DNA of 64,000 nt from positions 17,722 to 81,721 of the forward strand of contig CBIHON010000024.1 in NCBI GenBank assembly GCA_966211965.1. The letters are read 5' to 3'. A program made the translations under genes and the position numbers. The notes beneath the pieces are model-generated. The model made no database searches. It was given only the letters and a program-made list of their open reading frames with translations, and was not told where the DNA came from. Source of the DNA: CBIHON01 sp966211965 (GTDB lineage Bacteria > Pseudomonadota > Gammaproteobacteria > Burkholderiales > Burkholderiaceae_D). This document shows positions 52,631 to 61,261 of the stretch, one piece after another; position 1 is the first letter of the stretch, and every line of letters begins with the position of its first letter.

Positions 52631-53638
52631 TTATAGGATGTGTGTTCCGACCCACCAGGCGATTGCCGCCATGAATGCGGAGGCCGGGATCGTCAAGATC
52701 CAGGCCCATACGATATTCCCGGCAACACCCCAACGCACTGCAGACATTTTATGTGAAGCGCCGACGCCGACGATCGCCCCGGTGATGGTGTGCGTAGTTG
52801 AAACAGGAATGCCGAGCGCAGTGGCAAGAAACAAGGTGATCGCGCCACCCGTCTCTGCGCAGAAGCCGCCGACCGGCTTCAACTTGGTGATCTTCTGGCC
52901 CATGGTCTTGACGATGCGCCAACCGCCGAACAAGGTGCCGAGACTGATCGCGCAATAGCAACTGATGATGACCCACCATGGCAAGACATCCTTGCTGCTC
53001 GAATAACCGGCTGCGATCAACAGCATCCAGATGATCCCCATGGTTTTCTGTGCATCGTTGCCGCCGTGGCCGAGACTGTACATCGAGGCCGACAGCAATT
53101 GCATGCGACGGAACCATTTGTCGACCCGCCGCGGCGTCGAACGCACGAACAGCCAAGACACCAGCACCATCATGATCGAGCCGAAGACAAAGCCCAGCAG
53201 AGGAGACAACACGATAAACAAGATGGTCTTGATCAAACCTGCCGAAATCAAAGCACCGGTTCCCGCCTTTGCCACCGCTGCGCCAACAAGGCCGCCGATC
53301 AAAGCGTGCGAAGAAGAAGATGGAATACCATAAAACCAGGTCAACAGGTTCCAGATGATCGCCCCGACCAGGGCGCCGAATACCACATAATGATCGACCA
53401 CAGCCGGATCGATGGTGCCCTTCCCTACGGTCGTGGCGACCTTCAGCTGAAACACGAAGACAGCAACGAAATTGAAGGCCGCCGCCACCGCGACCGCCGC
53501 TTGCGGCTTCAGCACGCCGGTCGATACGACGGTTGCGATCGCGTTCGCCGCATCGTGAAAGCCGTTCATGAAATCGAACAGCAAAGCCAGTGCAACCAGT
53601 AGGGCAAGAACGTAAATGCTGATTTGAAGGGTTTGCAT
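52631..53638 (-). CDS. Inorganic phosphate transporter, PiT family
   Basis: A 335-residue membrane protein with about ten hydrophobic segments. The twin PiT signatures are clear: DFMNGFHDAANAIATVVSTG near residues 22-41 and LGHGGNDAQKTMGIIWMLL near 195-213, along with GIPSSSSHALIGGLVGAA and GIPVSTTHTITGAIVGVG. It carries metal-phosphate with protons, the low-affinity uptake route. It lies downstream of a DUF47 gene, the standard partner, with a 149-bp gap. Confidence 0.94.
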   Translation of the reverse strand: MQTLQISIYVLALLVALALLFDFMNGFHDAANAIATVVSTGVLKPQAAVAVAAAFNFVAVFVFQLKVATTVGKGTIDPAVVDHYVVFGALVGAIIWNLLTWFYGIPSSSSHALIGGLVGAAVAKAGTGALISAGLIKTILFIVLSPLLGFVFGSIMMVLVSWLFVRSTPRRVDKWFRRMQLLSASMYSLGHGGNDAQKTMGIIWMLLIAAGYSSSKDVLPWWVIISCYCAISLGTLFGGWRIVKTMGQKITKLKPVGGFCAETGGAITLFLATALGIPVSTTHTITGAIVGVGASHKMSAVRWGVAGNIVWAWILTIPASAFMAAIAWWVGTHIL

Positions 53639-53787
53639 GGATTTTCTTGATATTTTCAGTTCGGACTATGAAATCGCCGGCCCCGCCTCCGCTGCCGGCC
53701 GCCGCATGCATCGTGCCGATGTCAGGCACGCGCTCTCCCAGGAATCAAGAGCGGCTACACGCATAAGCGTTGCCGCTTTCAGTTGCC

Positions 53788-54414
53788 TCAGGCATTTTCA
53801 ACAATAATGCCTTCGATGATATTGGCGACGTCTTCGCATCGATCGGTGACCGTCTCCAGAATCTCGTAGATCGCTTTCAATTTGATCAGATTGCGCACGT
53901 CCGGCTCATCACGGAACAATTTGGACATGGCGGCGCGCATCACATGATCGGCATCCGACTCCAAGCGGTCGATCTCGGCGCAGATGCTCAGAATTTCGCG
54001 CGAGTGGTCCATGTTATGCAACAAGGCTACTGCCGCTTTCACCTTCTCGGCGCAGGCCAGGCATAGTTCGGCCAGGCGCTTGGCTTCCGGCGTGATGGCC
54101 TTGATGTCGTACAGCGAGATCGTCTGGCCCGCGTCTTCCAGCAAGTCGAGAATATCGTCCATGCGCACGATCAACTGGTGGATGTCTTCGCGATCGAGCG
54201 GCGTGATGAAGGTCTTGTGCAACATCTCGATCGTGTTATGCGTGACCTTGTCCGCCTGCTTCTCGATCGCCTCGATTGCATGCACGCGAATTTCCAGGTC
54301 ATCGAAATTGGTCATCAACGCGACCATTTCCCTCGCGCCCTTGACGCACAAGTCGGCATGCTCATTAAAGAAGTCAAAGAATTTGCCCTCGGTGGGCATG
54401 AGGCGTCCAAACAT
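53788..54414 (-). CDS. DUF47 family Pit accessory protein
   Basis: A 208-residue all-helical, PhoU-like protein: MPTEGKFFDFFNEHADLCVK, IEAIEKQADKVTHNTIEML, LDREDIHQLIVRMDDILDLL and EILETVTDRCEDVANIIEGI. The E/D-x3-D pattern of metal-binding PhoU motifs is visible. Members of this family are found next to pit genes and modulate phosphate uptake. It lies between dnaB and pit on the same strand. Confidence 0.92.
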   Translation of the reverse strand: MFGRLMPTEGKFFDFFNEHADLCVKGAREMVALMTNFDDLEIRVHAIEAIEKQADKVTHNTIEMLHKTFITPLDREDIHQLIVRMDDILDLLEDAGQTISLYDIKAITPEAKRLAELCLACAEKVKAAVALLHNMDHSREILSICAEIDRLESDADHVMRAAMSKLFRDEPDVRNLIKLKAIYEILETVTDRCEDVANIIEGIIVENA

Positions 54415-54479
54415 AGTCGTTCTCTCTATTTGCGTTAAATCGTTTCAAGTTGCGGTTTGCCGCCAAAGCGACACGACAT

Positions 54480-55901
54480 TTAATCGCCCTGATAGAGGGC
54501 AGCAGTGCCGGTGTAATTTTCGAATTTGGTGAACTGCCCCATGAAGGTCAGGCGCACGGCGCCGATCGGGCCGTTACGCTGCTTACCGATGATGATCTCC
54601 GCCGTCCCCTTATCCGGAGAGTCCGGATTGTAAACCTCATCGCGGTAAATGAACAAGATCACGTCGGCATCCTGCTCGATAGCGCCCGATTCGCGCAAGT
54701 CTGACATGACCGGGCGTTTGTTAGGACGCTGCTCAAGAGAGCGATTCAACTGTGACAAGGCGATCACAGGGCAATTCAGCTCCTTCGCCAATCCTTTCAG
54801 GTTCCGGGAAATTTCCGAGATTTCGGTGGCACGGTTCTCTCCTGCGGAATTGGACGACATCAGTTGCAGGTAGTCAATAATGATCAAGCCCAGTTTACCG
54901 CATTGACGCGACAAACGGCGAGAGCGCGCCCGCAGTTCCATCGAGTTCAGCGCAGGTGTTTCATCAATGTAAAGCTGGGCATCGTTCATTTTCTGGATTG
55001 CGTGCGTCAGGCGCGGCCAGTCTTCATCCACCAGCCTGCCGGTACGCAGCCGGTGCTGGTCAAGCCGCCCGACCGAACCGAGCATACGCATCGCCAATTG
55101 TGCGCCGCCCATTTCCATCGAAAAAACCGCCACCGGCAAGCCGCTGTCGATTGCAACGTTTTCACCAATGTTGATGGAAAATGCCGTCTTACCCATCGAC
55201 GGTCGTCCCGCCACGATGATCAAGTCGCCGGGCTGCAATCCTGAAGTCATACGGTCCAGGTCGGCAAAGCCGGTCGGCACACCCGTGATGTCGTTTTGGG
55301 CGTCGCGATTGTAAAGTTCATCGATCCGCTCCACCACCTGGGTCAACAGCGGCTGAATCTCCTGGAAGCCCTGAGCTCCACGTGCGCCCTCTTCTGCAAT
55401 GGCAAAGATCTTGGACTCGGCTTCGTCCAGCATCTGCTTGACTTCCTTGCCTTGCGGATTGAACGCCTGGCCCGAAATCTCATCGGATACGGTGATCAAT
55501 TGGCGCAATACGCCGCGATCACGCACGATCTCAGCATAGCGGCGAATATTGGCGGCAGACGGTGTATTTTGCGCAAGCGCATTCAAATAGGTCAGACCAC
55601 CGACCTCCTCCGCTTTGCCGACACCCGCCAGTGATTCGAATACCGTGATCACGTCTGCCGGCTTCGAGCCATTGATCAGCTTGATGATGTGCTGAAAAAT
55701 GATGCGATGATCGTAACGATAGAAGTCTTCGGCCCGCACGAAGTCGGCGATCCTATCCCATGCCGCATTGTCGAGCAGCAGTCCGCCGATTACGGATTGC
55801 TCGGCCTCGATCGAATGCGGGGGAATACGAAGGGAATCTAACTGCGGATCGGCTTGTTTATCCTGCCTATCCTGCCTGTCTTGCTTGTCTCGCTTATTCA
55901 T
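54480..55901 (-). CDS. dnaB: Replicative DNA helicase DnaB
   Basis: A 473-residue DnaB. The N-terminal primase-interaction domain (PPHSIEAEQSVIGGLLLDN) is followed by a linker and a RecA-like helicase domain with LIIVAGRPSMGKTAFSINI, MGGAQLAMRMLGSVGRLDQ, LGLIIIDYLQLMS and SQLNRSLEQRPNKRPVMSDL. It unwinds DNA at the replication fork. The first residues are a low-complexity KQDRQDRQDKQ run. Related genomes have it directly after rplI; here a LysR/GST pair lies between. No intein is present. Confidence 0.97.
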   Translation of the reverse strand: MNKRDKQDRQDRQDKQADPQLDSLRIPPHSIEAEQSVIGGLLLDNAAWDRIADFVRAEDFYRYDHRIIFQHIIKLINGSKPADVITVFESLAGVGKAEEVGGLTYLNALAQNTPSAANIRRYAEIVRDRGVLRQLITVSDEISGQAFNPQGKEVKQMLDEAESKIFAIAEEGARGAQGFQEIQPLLTQVVERIDELYNRDAQNDITGVPTGFADLDRMTSGLQPGDLIIVAGRPSMGKTAFSINIGENVAIDSGLPVAVFSMEMGGAQLAMRMLGSVGRLDQHRLRTGRLVDEDWPRLTHAIQKMNDAQLYIDETPALNSMELRARSRRLSRQCGKLGLIIIDYLQLMSSNSAGENRATEISEISRNLKGLAKELNCPVIALSQLNRSLEQRPNKRPVMSDLRESGAIEQDADVILFIYRDEVYNPDSPDKGTAEIIIGKQRNGPIGAVRLTFMGQFTKFENYTGTAALYQGD

Positions 55902-55950
55902 GGCGCGAATTATACCTTCTTAAGGTCGCGCCAAAACGCCGGCAACTACT

Positions 55951-56859
55951 TCAACTCCTGCTTGCCGGCATTATTTTCTCCGCAAAAAAATCGATGAATG
56001 CGGTGACTTTGGCCGCCTGGAACCGCCGTCGCGGAAGCAGCACGAAAATACCGGGCAGGGCCGGTTCAGCTCGTACCGCAAAATCATCCAGGATCGTTGT
56101 CAATGCTCCGGTCCTGATGTCTTCAGCCACCAGCCAATCCGGCTGCCGCGTAATGCCCTGCCCATTTCGCGCCCAGCTCAGCAATGCATTCGATTCATTG
56201 CTGGCAAAAGTGCCATTGACCACGATCCGCTTAATTTCTCCATCGATCAAATATTCCCAACGCACCGCAACCGCCGCATGCCGATACAGCAGGCAATTGT
56301 GCCGTGCCAGATCGTTTGGATGCTGCGGCTTGCCGCAACGTTCGAGATAAGCCGAACTGGCACAGGTCAGGCGGCGATAACGCAGCAGCGGCTTTGCCAC
56401 CCATTGGGCATCATCCAGATAACCGACTCTCAAGCCAAGGTCGAAATTGTTTTCGACCAGATCGACGATATTGTCGTTAATTTGGAGATCCAATTGAATC
56501 CGCGGATACCTTCCAGAAAAAGCAGCAAGCTGCGGATAAATAAAGGTTTGCGCAACACCGAGCGGCAAACTTATCCGCAACAGGCCACTCGGTTCGGCCG
56601 TCGACTTGCGCACCGCCTCCTCGGCGGCCAATGTCTCATCGAGGATTCTTTTGGCATAGTCATAATAAACCCGCCCCGCCTCGGTAATGGCGATACGGCG
56701 TGTGGTGCGATTCAAGAGGCGCGCATCCAGCCCCTTTTCCAAAGCCGCAATGGTTTGCGTAACGGTTGCCGGACCCAAGCCCAATGCCCGCGCTGCGTTT
56801 GCCATGCCATTGGAATCAATAATCTGACAAAACACCTTCATCGCAAAGAGCTGATCCAC
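55951..56859 (-). CDS. LysR-type regulator
   Basis: A 302-residue LysR protein with winged helix-turn-helix DQLFAMKVFCQIIDSNGMAN and ALGLGPATVTQTIAALEKGL, and a substrate-binding effector domain of the AaeR/CrgA-like branch (SGLLRISLPLGVAQTFIYPQ, FDLGLRVGYLDDAQWVAKPL). The GTG at 56857-56859 is chosen since GAGG stands five bases before and the protein then starts VDQLFAMKVF as in relatives; an ATG nine codons upstream is possible. It is divergent from a glutathione transferase gene, its likely target. Confidence 0.86.
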   Translation of the reverse strand: MDQLFAMKVFCQIIDSNGMANAARALGLGPATVTQTIAALEKGLDARLLNRTTRRIAITEAGRVYYDYAKRILDETLAAEEAVRKSTAEPSGLLRISLPLGVAQTFIYPQLAAFSGRYPRIQLDLQINDNIVDLVENNFDLGLRVGYLDDAQWVAKPLLRYRRLTCASSAYLERCGKPQHPNDLARHNCLLYRHAAVAVRWEYLIDGEIKRIVVNGTFASNESNALLSWARNGQGITRQPDWLVAEDIRTGALTTILDDFAVRAEPALPGIFVLLPRRRFQAAKVTAFIDFFAEKIMPASRS

Positions 56860-56963
56860 GCTCACCTCATAATTTAAAAAAATCAAACAATCTATTTATT
56901 TTTTACCCATTTATATTAACTTGGATACTTAATAGACTCGTTCATTTTTCACGGGAGAAGAGA

Positions 56964-57614
56964 ATGAACAAGCTTGTCATTGGCAACAAAAATTATTCGA
57001 CTTGGTCGTTTAGAGCGTGGTGGGTGCTGAAGCAAGCTGGAATCGAATTTGAAGAAGTGATGGTACCGTTATATGTCGACGGCTATCGCGACCGCTTGCT
57101 GAGTTATACTCCAAGCGCCAAGGTGCCGATTTATTTTGAGGATGGATTGGCGATCTGGGATTCGCTGGCGATTTGCGAATATATCGCCGAGACGCACGCC
57201 TCGCTCTGGCCTAGGGATGCAGCAGCGCGCGCCCGGGCAAGATCACTGAGCGCCGAAATGCATTCGGGATTTTTCGCGATACGCGGCACCCTACATATGA
57301 ACTGCCGCGCCGAGAATCGCTCGCTTGCCATCACGCCGGACATCGCGGACGAAGTGAGGCGTATTGAAGCGCTCATTACCGATTGCCGCGATGCCCACGC
57401 CAAAAATGGGCCTTGGTTATTCGGAGATTTTTCGATCGCCGATGCGATGTTCGCACCGATTATTTTTAGCTTGCACACCTACGGCATTCCCGGCAACCAG
57501 GCAGTATCCGAGTATGCTGAAACCGTGCGCAATAATCCCTTTGTCCATGAATGGTTCGAGTCGGCGCGAAATGAACACGAAACGATCGCGATATGTGAAG
57601 TCGGAGAAAACTGA
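56964..57614 (+). CDS. Glutathione S-transferase
   Basis: A 216-residue GST. The thioredoxin-fold N-terminal part reads LVIGNKNYSTWSFRAWWVLK, with YSTWS at the glutathione-activating place, KVPIYFEDGLAIWDSLAICE, and the C-terminal helical domain contains PWLFGDFSIADAMFAPIIFS with the N-capping motif. Electrophile conjugation or peroxide reduction is the expected role; substrate unknown. GGAGAAG precedes the ATG. It is divergent from a LysR gene and ends at a bidirectional terminator facing rplI. Confidence 0.9.
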   Translation: MNKLVIGNKNYSTWSFRAWWVLKQAGIEFEEVMVPLYVDGYRDRLLSYTPSAKVPIYFEDGLAIWDSLAICEYIAETHASLWPRDAAARARARSLSAEMHSGFFAIRGTLHMNCRAENRSLAITPDIADEVRRIEALITDCRDAHAKNGPWLFGDFSIADAMFAPIIFSLHTYGIPGNQAVSEYAETVRNNPFVHEWFESARNEHETIAICEVGEN

Positions 57615-57647
57615 ACCGCATCTGCATCAGTAAAACAAAAGCGCAAT

Positions 57648-57676
57648 AAAAAAGGCCGGAAAATCCGGCCTTTTTT
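57648..57676. terminator. Bidirectional terminator between GST and rplI
   Basis: AAAAAAGGCCGGA-AAA-TCCGGCCTTTTTT is a symmetrical GC hairpin with A- and T-runs on either side, so it can end both converging transcripts. Confidence 0.92.
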
Positions 57677-57697
57677 ATTCATGCAAAGCAGCAGCGA

Positions 57698-58150
57698 TCA
57701 GGCATGCTCGCCCAACACGGCAATCGTGACGTCCACCACGACGTCCGTATGCAAAGCAACGGATATCGCGTGATCGCCAACCGCCTTGAGCGGGCCTTGC
57801 GGCATGCGAACTTGCGCCTTCTCAACCGGGAAGCCTTGCTTGGTGAGCGCTTCAGCGATATCGAAGTTGGTGACCGAACCAAACAAACGGCCGTCGACAC
57901 CGGCTTTTTGCGAAATCTGGACGGTCAAGCCGTTCAATTTTTCACCTTGCGCTTGGGCAGCGGCCAATTTTTCAGCAGCAGCTTTTTCCAACTCGACACG
58001 CTTCGTTTCGAATTCGGCAACGGCCGCTGTCGTAGCACGGCGAGCCATGCGTTGCGGGATCAGGAAGTTGCGTGCGTAACCGTCTTTGACGCGAACGACT
58101 TCACCCAGGTTGCCGAGATTAACGACTTTTTCCAGCAGAATAACTTGCAT
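57698..58150 (-). CDS. rplI: 50S ribosomal protein L9
   Basis: A 150-residue L9. The N-terminal signature MQVILLEKVVNLGNLGEVVR and KDGYARNFLIPQRMA is complete; a long central helix (about 40-75) links to the C-terminal RNA-binding domain (KAGVDGRLFGSVTNFDIAEA). It binds 23S rRNA and affects frame maintenance. It is the last gene of the rpsF-priB-rpsR-rplI operon, which ends here at a terminator rather than continuing to dnaB. Confidence 0.98.
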   Translation of the reverse strand: MQVILLEKVVNLGNLGEVVRVKDGYARNFLIPQRMARRATTAAVAEFETKRVELEKAAAEKLAAAQAQGEKLNGLTVQISQKAGVDGRLFGSVTNFDIAEALTKQGFPVEKAQVRMPQGPLKAVGDHAISVALHTDVVVDVTIAVLGEHA

Positions 58151-58184
58151 ATTTTTCTCCGTATTGGGTAACTGAGTTCGTCAA

Positions 58185-58475
58185 TTACGCGTTGTGCAGA
58201 TCGGTGTACGGCAACAGCGAGAGATAACGTGCGCGCTTGATTGCGGTATCAACCTGGCGTTGATAGTGGGCTTTAGTGCCGGTCAGGCGGGCCGGCATGA
58301 TCTTGCCGTTTTCCTGGACGAAGTCCTTCAGCGTATCAACGTCTTTGTAATCCACTTGCTCAACGTTTGCAGCGGTGAAGCGGCAGAATTTCTTACGTTT
58401 GAACAAAGGATTTTGCTGTTTGCGCTTCTCTTTGAGTTTCAGTTTATTCTTGTCGAATTTTTTACCGAATGCCAT
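58185..58475 (-). CDS. rpsR: 30S ribosomal protein S18
   Basis: A 96-residue S18 with the signature RKKFCRFTAANVEQVDYKDV and RLTGTKAHYQRQVDTAIKRA. It has about 20 extra basic residues at the N-terminus (MAFGKKFDKNKLKLKEKRKQ) compared with the 75-residue E. coli protein, as seen in other beta-proteobacteria. It pairs with S6 on the small subunit platform. Gaps to priB and rplI are 53 and 34 bp. Confidence 0.97.
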   Translation of the reverse strand: MAFGKKFDKNKLKLKEKRKQQNPLFKRKKFCRFTAANVEQVDYKDVDTLKDFVQENGKIMPARLTGTKAHYQRQVDTAIKRARYLSLLPYTDLHNA

Positions 58476-58528
58476 TTTTGGCTCCTGTCAATTTGTTGGA
58501 GATAGAGTACGCAGCTTTGCGCTTCACT

Positions 58529-58837
58529 CTATCCATCAATACCTAAAACGATGTTCTCGAAATCAACGATGTGAAATACGAGGCTTTTGCTATTGCGATT
58601 CTTGCGTGCCAAGAAGCCCGTGAACTGAAATGTCCCGCCTAATTCGGCTTGATTGAATCGTCCTGAAATTTCACCTGCGGCCAGCGCAGCGATTTCAAAT
58701 TCGACCAACCTCTGGATACCCGCTTCAAGCTGTTGCGAACTGTGCAGCAATTTTGCCGACACAATCGGAATACCGGCCGGTGTATAGCGCAGTATGTCGC
58801 GCTCGGCTATATTCGCAATGACTTGAAATTGATTCAC
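58529..58837 (-). CDS. priB: Primosomal replication protein PriB
   Basis: A 102-residue single-domain OB-fold protein: NQFQVIANIAERDILRYTPA, GIPIVSAKLLHSSQQLE and GGTFQFTGFLARKNRNSKSL. PriB binds single-stranded DNA and helps PriA reload the replisome. Its place between rpsF and rpsR is the conserved one and separates it from ordinary SSB proteins. Confidence 0.94.
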   Translation of the reverse strand: MNQFQVIANIAERDILRYTPAGIPIVSAKLLHSSQQLEAGIQRLVEFEIAALAAGEISGRFNQAELGGTFQFTGFLARKNRNSKSLVFHIVDFENIVLGIDG

Positions 58838-58856
58838 TCTCCCTGGCTAGGGCAAA

Positions 58857-59225
58857 TTACGCAGCGGGCGCCTCGGCACGATGGCTCTTGGCAGCGTCTT
58901 CTTTCTGTACAGCTTTCATCATCGGCGATGGGGTGGTCTCGGCTTTCTTCATCTTGACGGTCAGATGACGCAGCACTGCATCATTGAACTTGAAGCCGGT
59001 TTCGATTTCGACCAGTGTCTCGTTGTCGCACTCGATGTTCAAGCAAACATAGTGCGCTTTCGCGAGCTTCTGGATCATGTAAGCCATCTGACGGCGCCCC
59101 CAGTCTTCGACACGGTGGACCTTGCCGCCGCGCGCAGCGACGATTGCCTTGTAGCGCTCGATCATTGCGGGCACTTGCTCGCTTTGATCCGGATGGACGA
59201 TAAATACGATTTCATAATGACGCAT
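58857..59225 (-). CDS. rpsF: 30S ribosomal protein S6
   Basis: A 122-residue S6: MRHYEIVFIVHPDQSEQVPA, VEDWGRRQMAYMIQKLAKAH and FKFNDAVLRHLTVKMKKAET, then a Lys/Ala-rich tail. AGGAG is six or seven bases before the chosen ATG; a longer upstream frame has no support. First gene of the operon with priB, rpsR and rplI; it is divergent from lexA, with the promoters in the 246-bp gap. Confidence 0.97.
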   Translation of the reverse strand: MRHYEIVFIVHPDQSEQVPAMIERYKAIVAARGGKVHRVEDWGRRQMAYMIQKLAKAHYVCLNIECDNETLVEIETGFKFNDAVLRHLTVKMKKAETTPSPMMKAVQKEDAAKSHRAEAPAA

Positions 59226-59406
59226 GCAAACTCCTTTTGGACGGATTAACAAATCGCCCACCTCGGCGTCAAGACGAGTGTGGGAAGAGGAAAAACCAGC
59301 AACTATACGCCGAAACAGAAAAATACTCAATCCATTCAAGCAATTACTGGATCCCACCAAAAAAATTTGAGCAAAATTGCGCCAAAGCCCCTTGCATTTA
59401 CATAAA

Positions 59407-59426
59407 TACTGTACAAAAATACAGAC
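59407..59426. promoter_or_regulatory. LexA (SOS) box 1
   Basis: TACTGTACAAAAATACAGAC contains CTGT-N8-ACAG (59409-59424), the LexA consensus of gamma- and beta-proteobacteria. It lies about 48 bases before the lexA ATG and should mediate autoregulation. Confidence 0.9.
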
Positions 59427-59443
59427 TGTTTTTATGAACAGCC
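59424..59443. promoter_or_regulatory. LexA (SOS) box 2
   Basis: GACTGTTTTTATGAACAGCC contains a second exact CTGT-N8-ACAG (59426-59441), whose centre is 17 bases from that of box 1. The two sites are directly adjacent, so two LexA dimers may bind side by side. Confidence 0.88.
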
Positions 59444-59471
59444 TTTGTACTCACTCGGCAAGGACATCAGC

Positions 59472-60140
59472 ATGATCAAACTGACCGCGCGACAGGAACA
59501 AATCCTGAACCTGATCAAAGATGCGATCGAAAATACCGGCTTCCCGCCGACTCGTGCCGAGATTGCCGCCGAATTGGGCTTCCGCTCCGCCAATGCGGCG
59601 GAAGAGCATCTTCAGGCGCTGGCGCGCAAAGGGGCGATCGACATCGCTCCCGGAACCTCCCGTGGCATCCGGTTGCGCGGAGACATGGGGACGGAACGGG
59701 GCGTAGAGCGCCTTCACGCCACGCAACTAGCCCTGCCCCACCCTTCATTGATGCAATTAAGCCTGCCGCTGGTCGGACGTGTTGCCGCCGGTTCGCCGAT
59801 CCTAGCGCAAGAACATGTCGAAGCGACCTACAATGTCGATCCAGCCCTCTTCTCCGCCAAACCGGATTATTTACTGAAGGTACGTGGCATGTCGATGCGT
59901 GACGCTGGCATCCTGGACGGCGATTTGCTTGCGGTGAAAAAAATCGACAATGCGAAGAACGGCCAAATTATCGTCGCCCGGCTGGGCGACGACGTAACGG
60001 TCAAGCGTTACAAAAAGTCTGGCTCTCTCATCGAGCTACTGCCGGAGAATCCGGATTTTGAACCGATACGGGTCGAACCGGATCGAGAAGATTTCGCATT
60101 GGAGGGCCTAGCAGTCGGATTGCTGCGCGCCTGGGGTTGA
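59472..60140 (+). CDS. lexA: LexA repressor/protease
   Basis: A 222-residue LexA. Residues 1-65 are a winged helix (TARQEQILNLIKDAIENTGF, PPTRAEIAAELGFRSANAAE). The self-cleavage site is A106-G107 in VGRVAAGSPI, and the Ser/Lys dyad is S141 (RGMSMRDAG) and K157 (LLAVKKIDN). When RecA filaments form after DNA damage it cleaves itself and frees SOS genes. The chosen ATG leaves out nine upstream codons that lie over the operator region. Two SOS boxes precede it. Confidence 0.97.
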   Translation: MIKLTARQEQILNLIKDAIENTGFPPTRAEIAAELGFRSANAAEEHLQALARKGAIDIAPGTSRGIRLRGDMGTERGVERLHATQLALPHPSLMQLSLPLVGRVAAGSPILAQEHVEATYNVDPALFSAKPDYLLKVRGMSMRDAGILDGDLLAVKKIDNAKNGQIIVARLGDDVTVKRYKKSGSLIELLPENPDFEPIRVEPDREDFALEGLAVGLLRAWG

Positions 60141-60369
60141 CATGATAGGCAAAGACAAGCCGAAACCAGGTATATAGTCGACATGGAGCCAGGAGAAATT
60201 ACGCTCAAGCTCGTCGAAAAAATGCTTTCGATGTAGTGGATCACTGCGTCCAGGCCACTCCCGGCGTCGGGATTTACGTACCGATGCGGGTATTAGTAAA
60301 AGTAAAAAACGGCTCGGGAAGTGAAGTTATTTTTATACTGTTCCGGCTCTCGCTCGAATAACTTCCAAT
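60141..60369. other. Gap between convergent lexA and trmJ: nothing recognised
   Basis: This 229-bp stretch has short open frames only, none with family resemblance, and no convincing hairpin plus T-run terminator, although AT-rich segments occur near 60290-60350. Confidence 0.5.
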
Positions 60370-61128
60370 TCAAGACTTCCTTTTCTGCAAAATCTGATTA
60401 GCGATACCACGCAAGATATTTACCTCCTCCACTTCCAACTGCGTACGTGAAAACAAGCGCTTGAGACGCGACATCAGTTTCTTCGGATTCCTGGGATCAA
60501 GGAAATCGATCGCAACCAATGCCTGTTCGAGATGACTGTACATGCCGTCAATTTGTGCGATCCCGGCAGCCTCGCCCTGAAACCCGATATCCCTCATCTT
60601 CGGCCCATCTCCGCAAGCCGCAACCCGGCACTCATAGGCAAGCACCTGTACCGCCTGCGCCAGATTGAGCGAAGAATAATCTGGATTGGCGGGAATGTTG
60701 ATCAAGACATTACATTTTTCGACCACTTCGTTAGGCAAGCCAAAGCGCTCATTGCCGAATACCAAGGCCGCATGCAGTCTTGCATCTTCCGCCAGTTGGC
60801 CAGCCAAAGCGCGCGGCGAGATGACCGGCGGCGAGAACTCTCGCAGCCGTGCTGTCACTGCGGCCGCAAAATTGCAATCCGCCAAGGCCTCGGTAATCGA
60901 CCCAACAATGCGCGCACCCGCCATCACATCCTGCGCGCCGCTCGCAAACGCAATCGCCTCGTCTTGTTGGGTCACGTCCGCAAAACGTGGATTGACCAGC
61001 ACCAGATCGGAAAAACCCATGGTTTTCATGGCGCGAGCAGTGGCGCCGATATTGCCCGGTCGACTGGTTTCGACCAGCACAAAGCGCAGTCGTTTGAAAA
61101 GAGACGTGTTGGTTTCAGGCCGGTTCAT
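60370..61128 (-). CDS. trmJ: TrmJ, tRNA Cm32/Um32 2'-O-methyltransferase
   Basis: A 252-residue SPOUT-class methyltransferase. FVLVETSRPGNIGATARAMK and MGFSDLVLVNPRFADV at the N-terminus, ALVFGNERFGLPNEVVEKCN, and INIPANPDYSSLNLAQAVQV form the knotted SAM-binding site. TrmJ methylates the ribose at position 32 of several tRNAs. A C-terminal helical extension (about 170-250) is normal for the family. It is divergent from suhB, as in many proteobacteria. Confidence 0.94.
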   Translation of the reverse strand: MNRPETNTSLFKRLRFVLVETSRPGNIGATARAMKTMGFSDLVLVNPRFADVTQQDEAIAFASGAQDVMAGARIVGSITEALADCNFAAAVTARLREFSPPVISPRALAGQLAEDARLHAALVFGNERFGLPNEVVEKCNVLINIPANPDYSSLNLAQAVQVLAYECRVAACGDGPKMRDIGFQGEAAGIAQIDGMYSHLEQALVAIDFLDPRNPKKLMSRLKRLFSRTQLEVEEVNILRGIANQILQKRKS

Positions 61129-61261
61129 TTAAAATAGCGCCATTCGCGGTAAGAATTCTGGCTGAATTGGCCAAAATCTTGCCGCATCGCTCATTATTCA
61201 AATAGGTGGTTCCGATCGCGGTAAGGCTAAGCGTCGGTGCCGCCATTTTAACGGAACCTCT

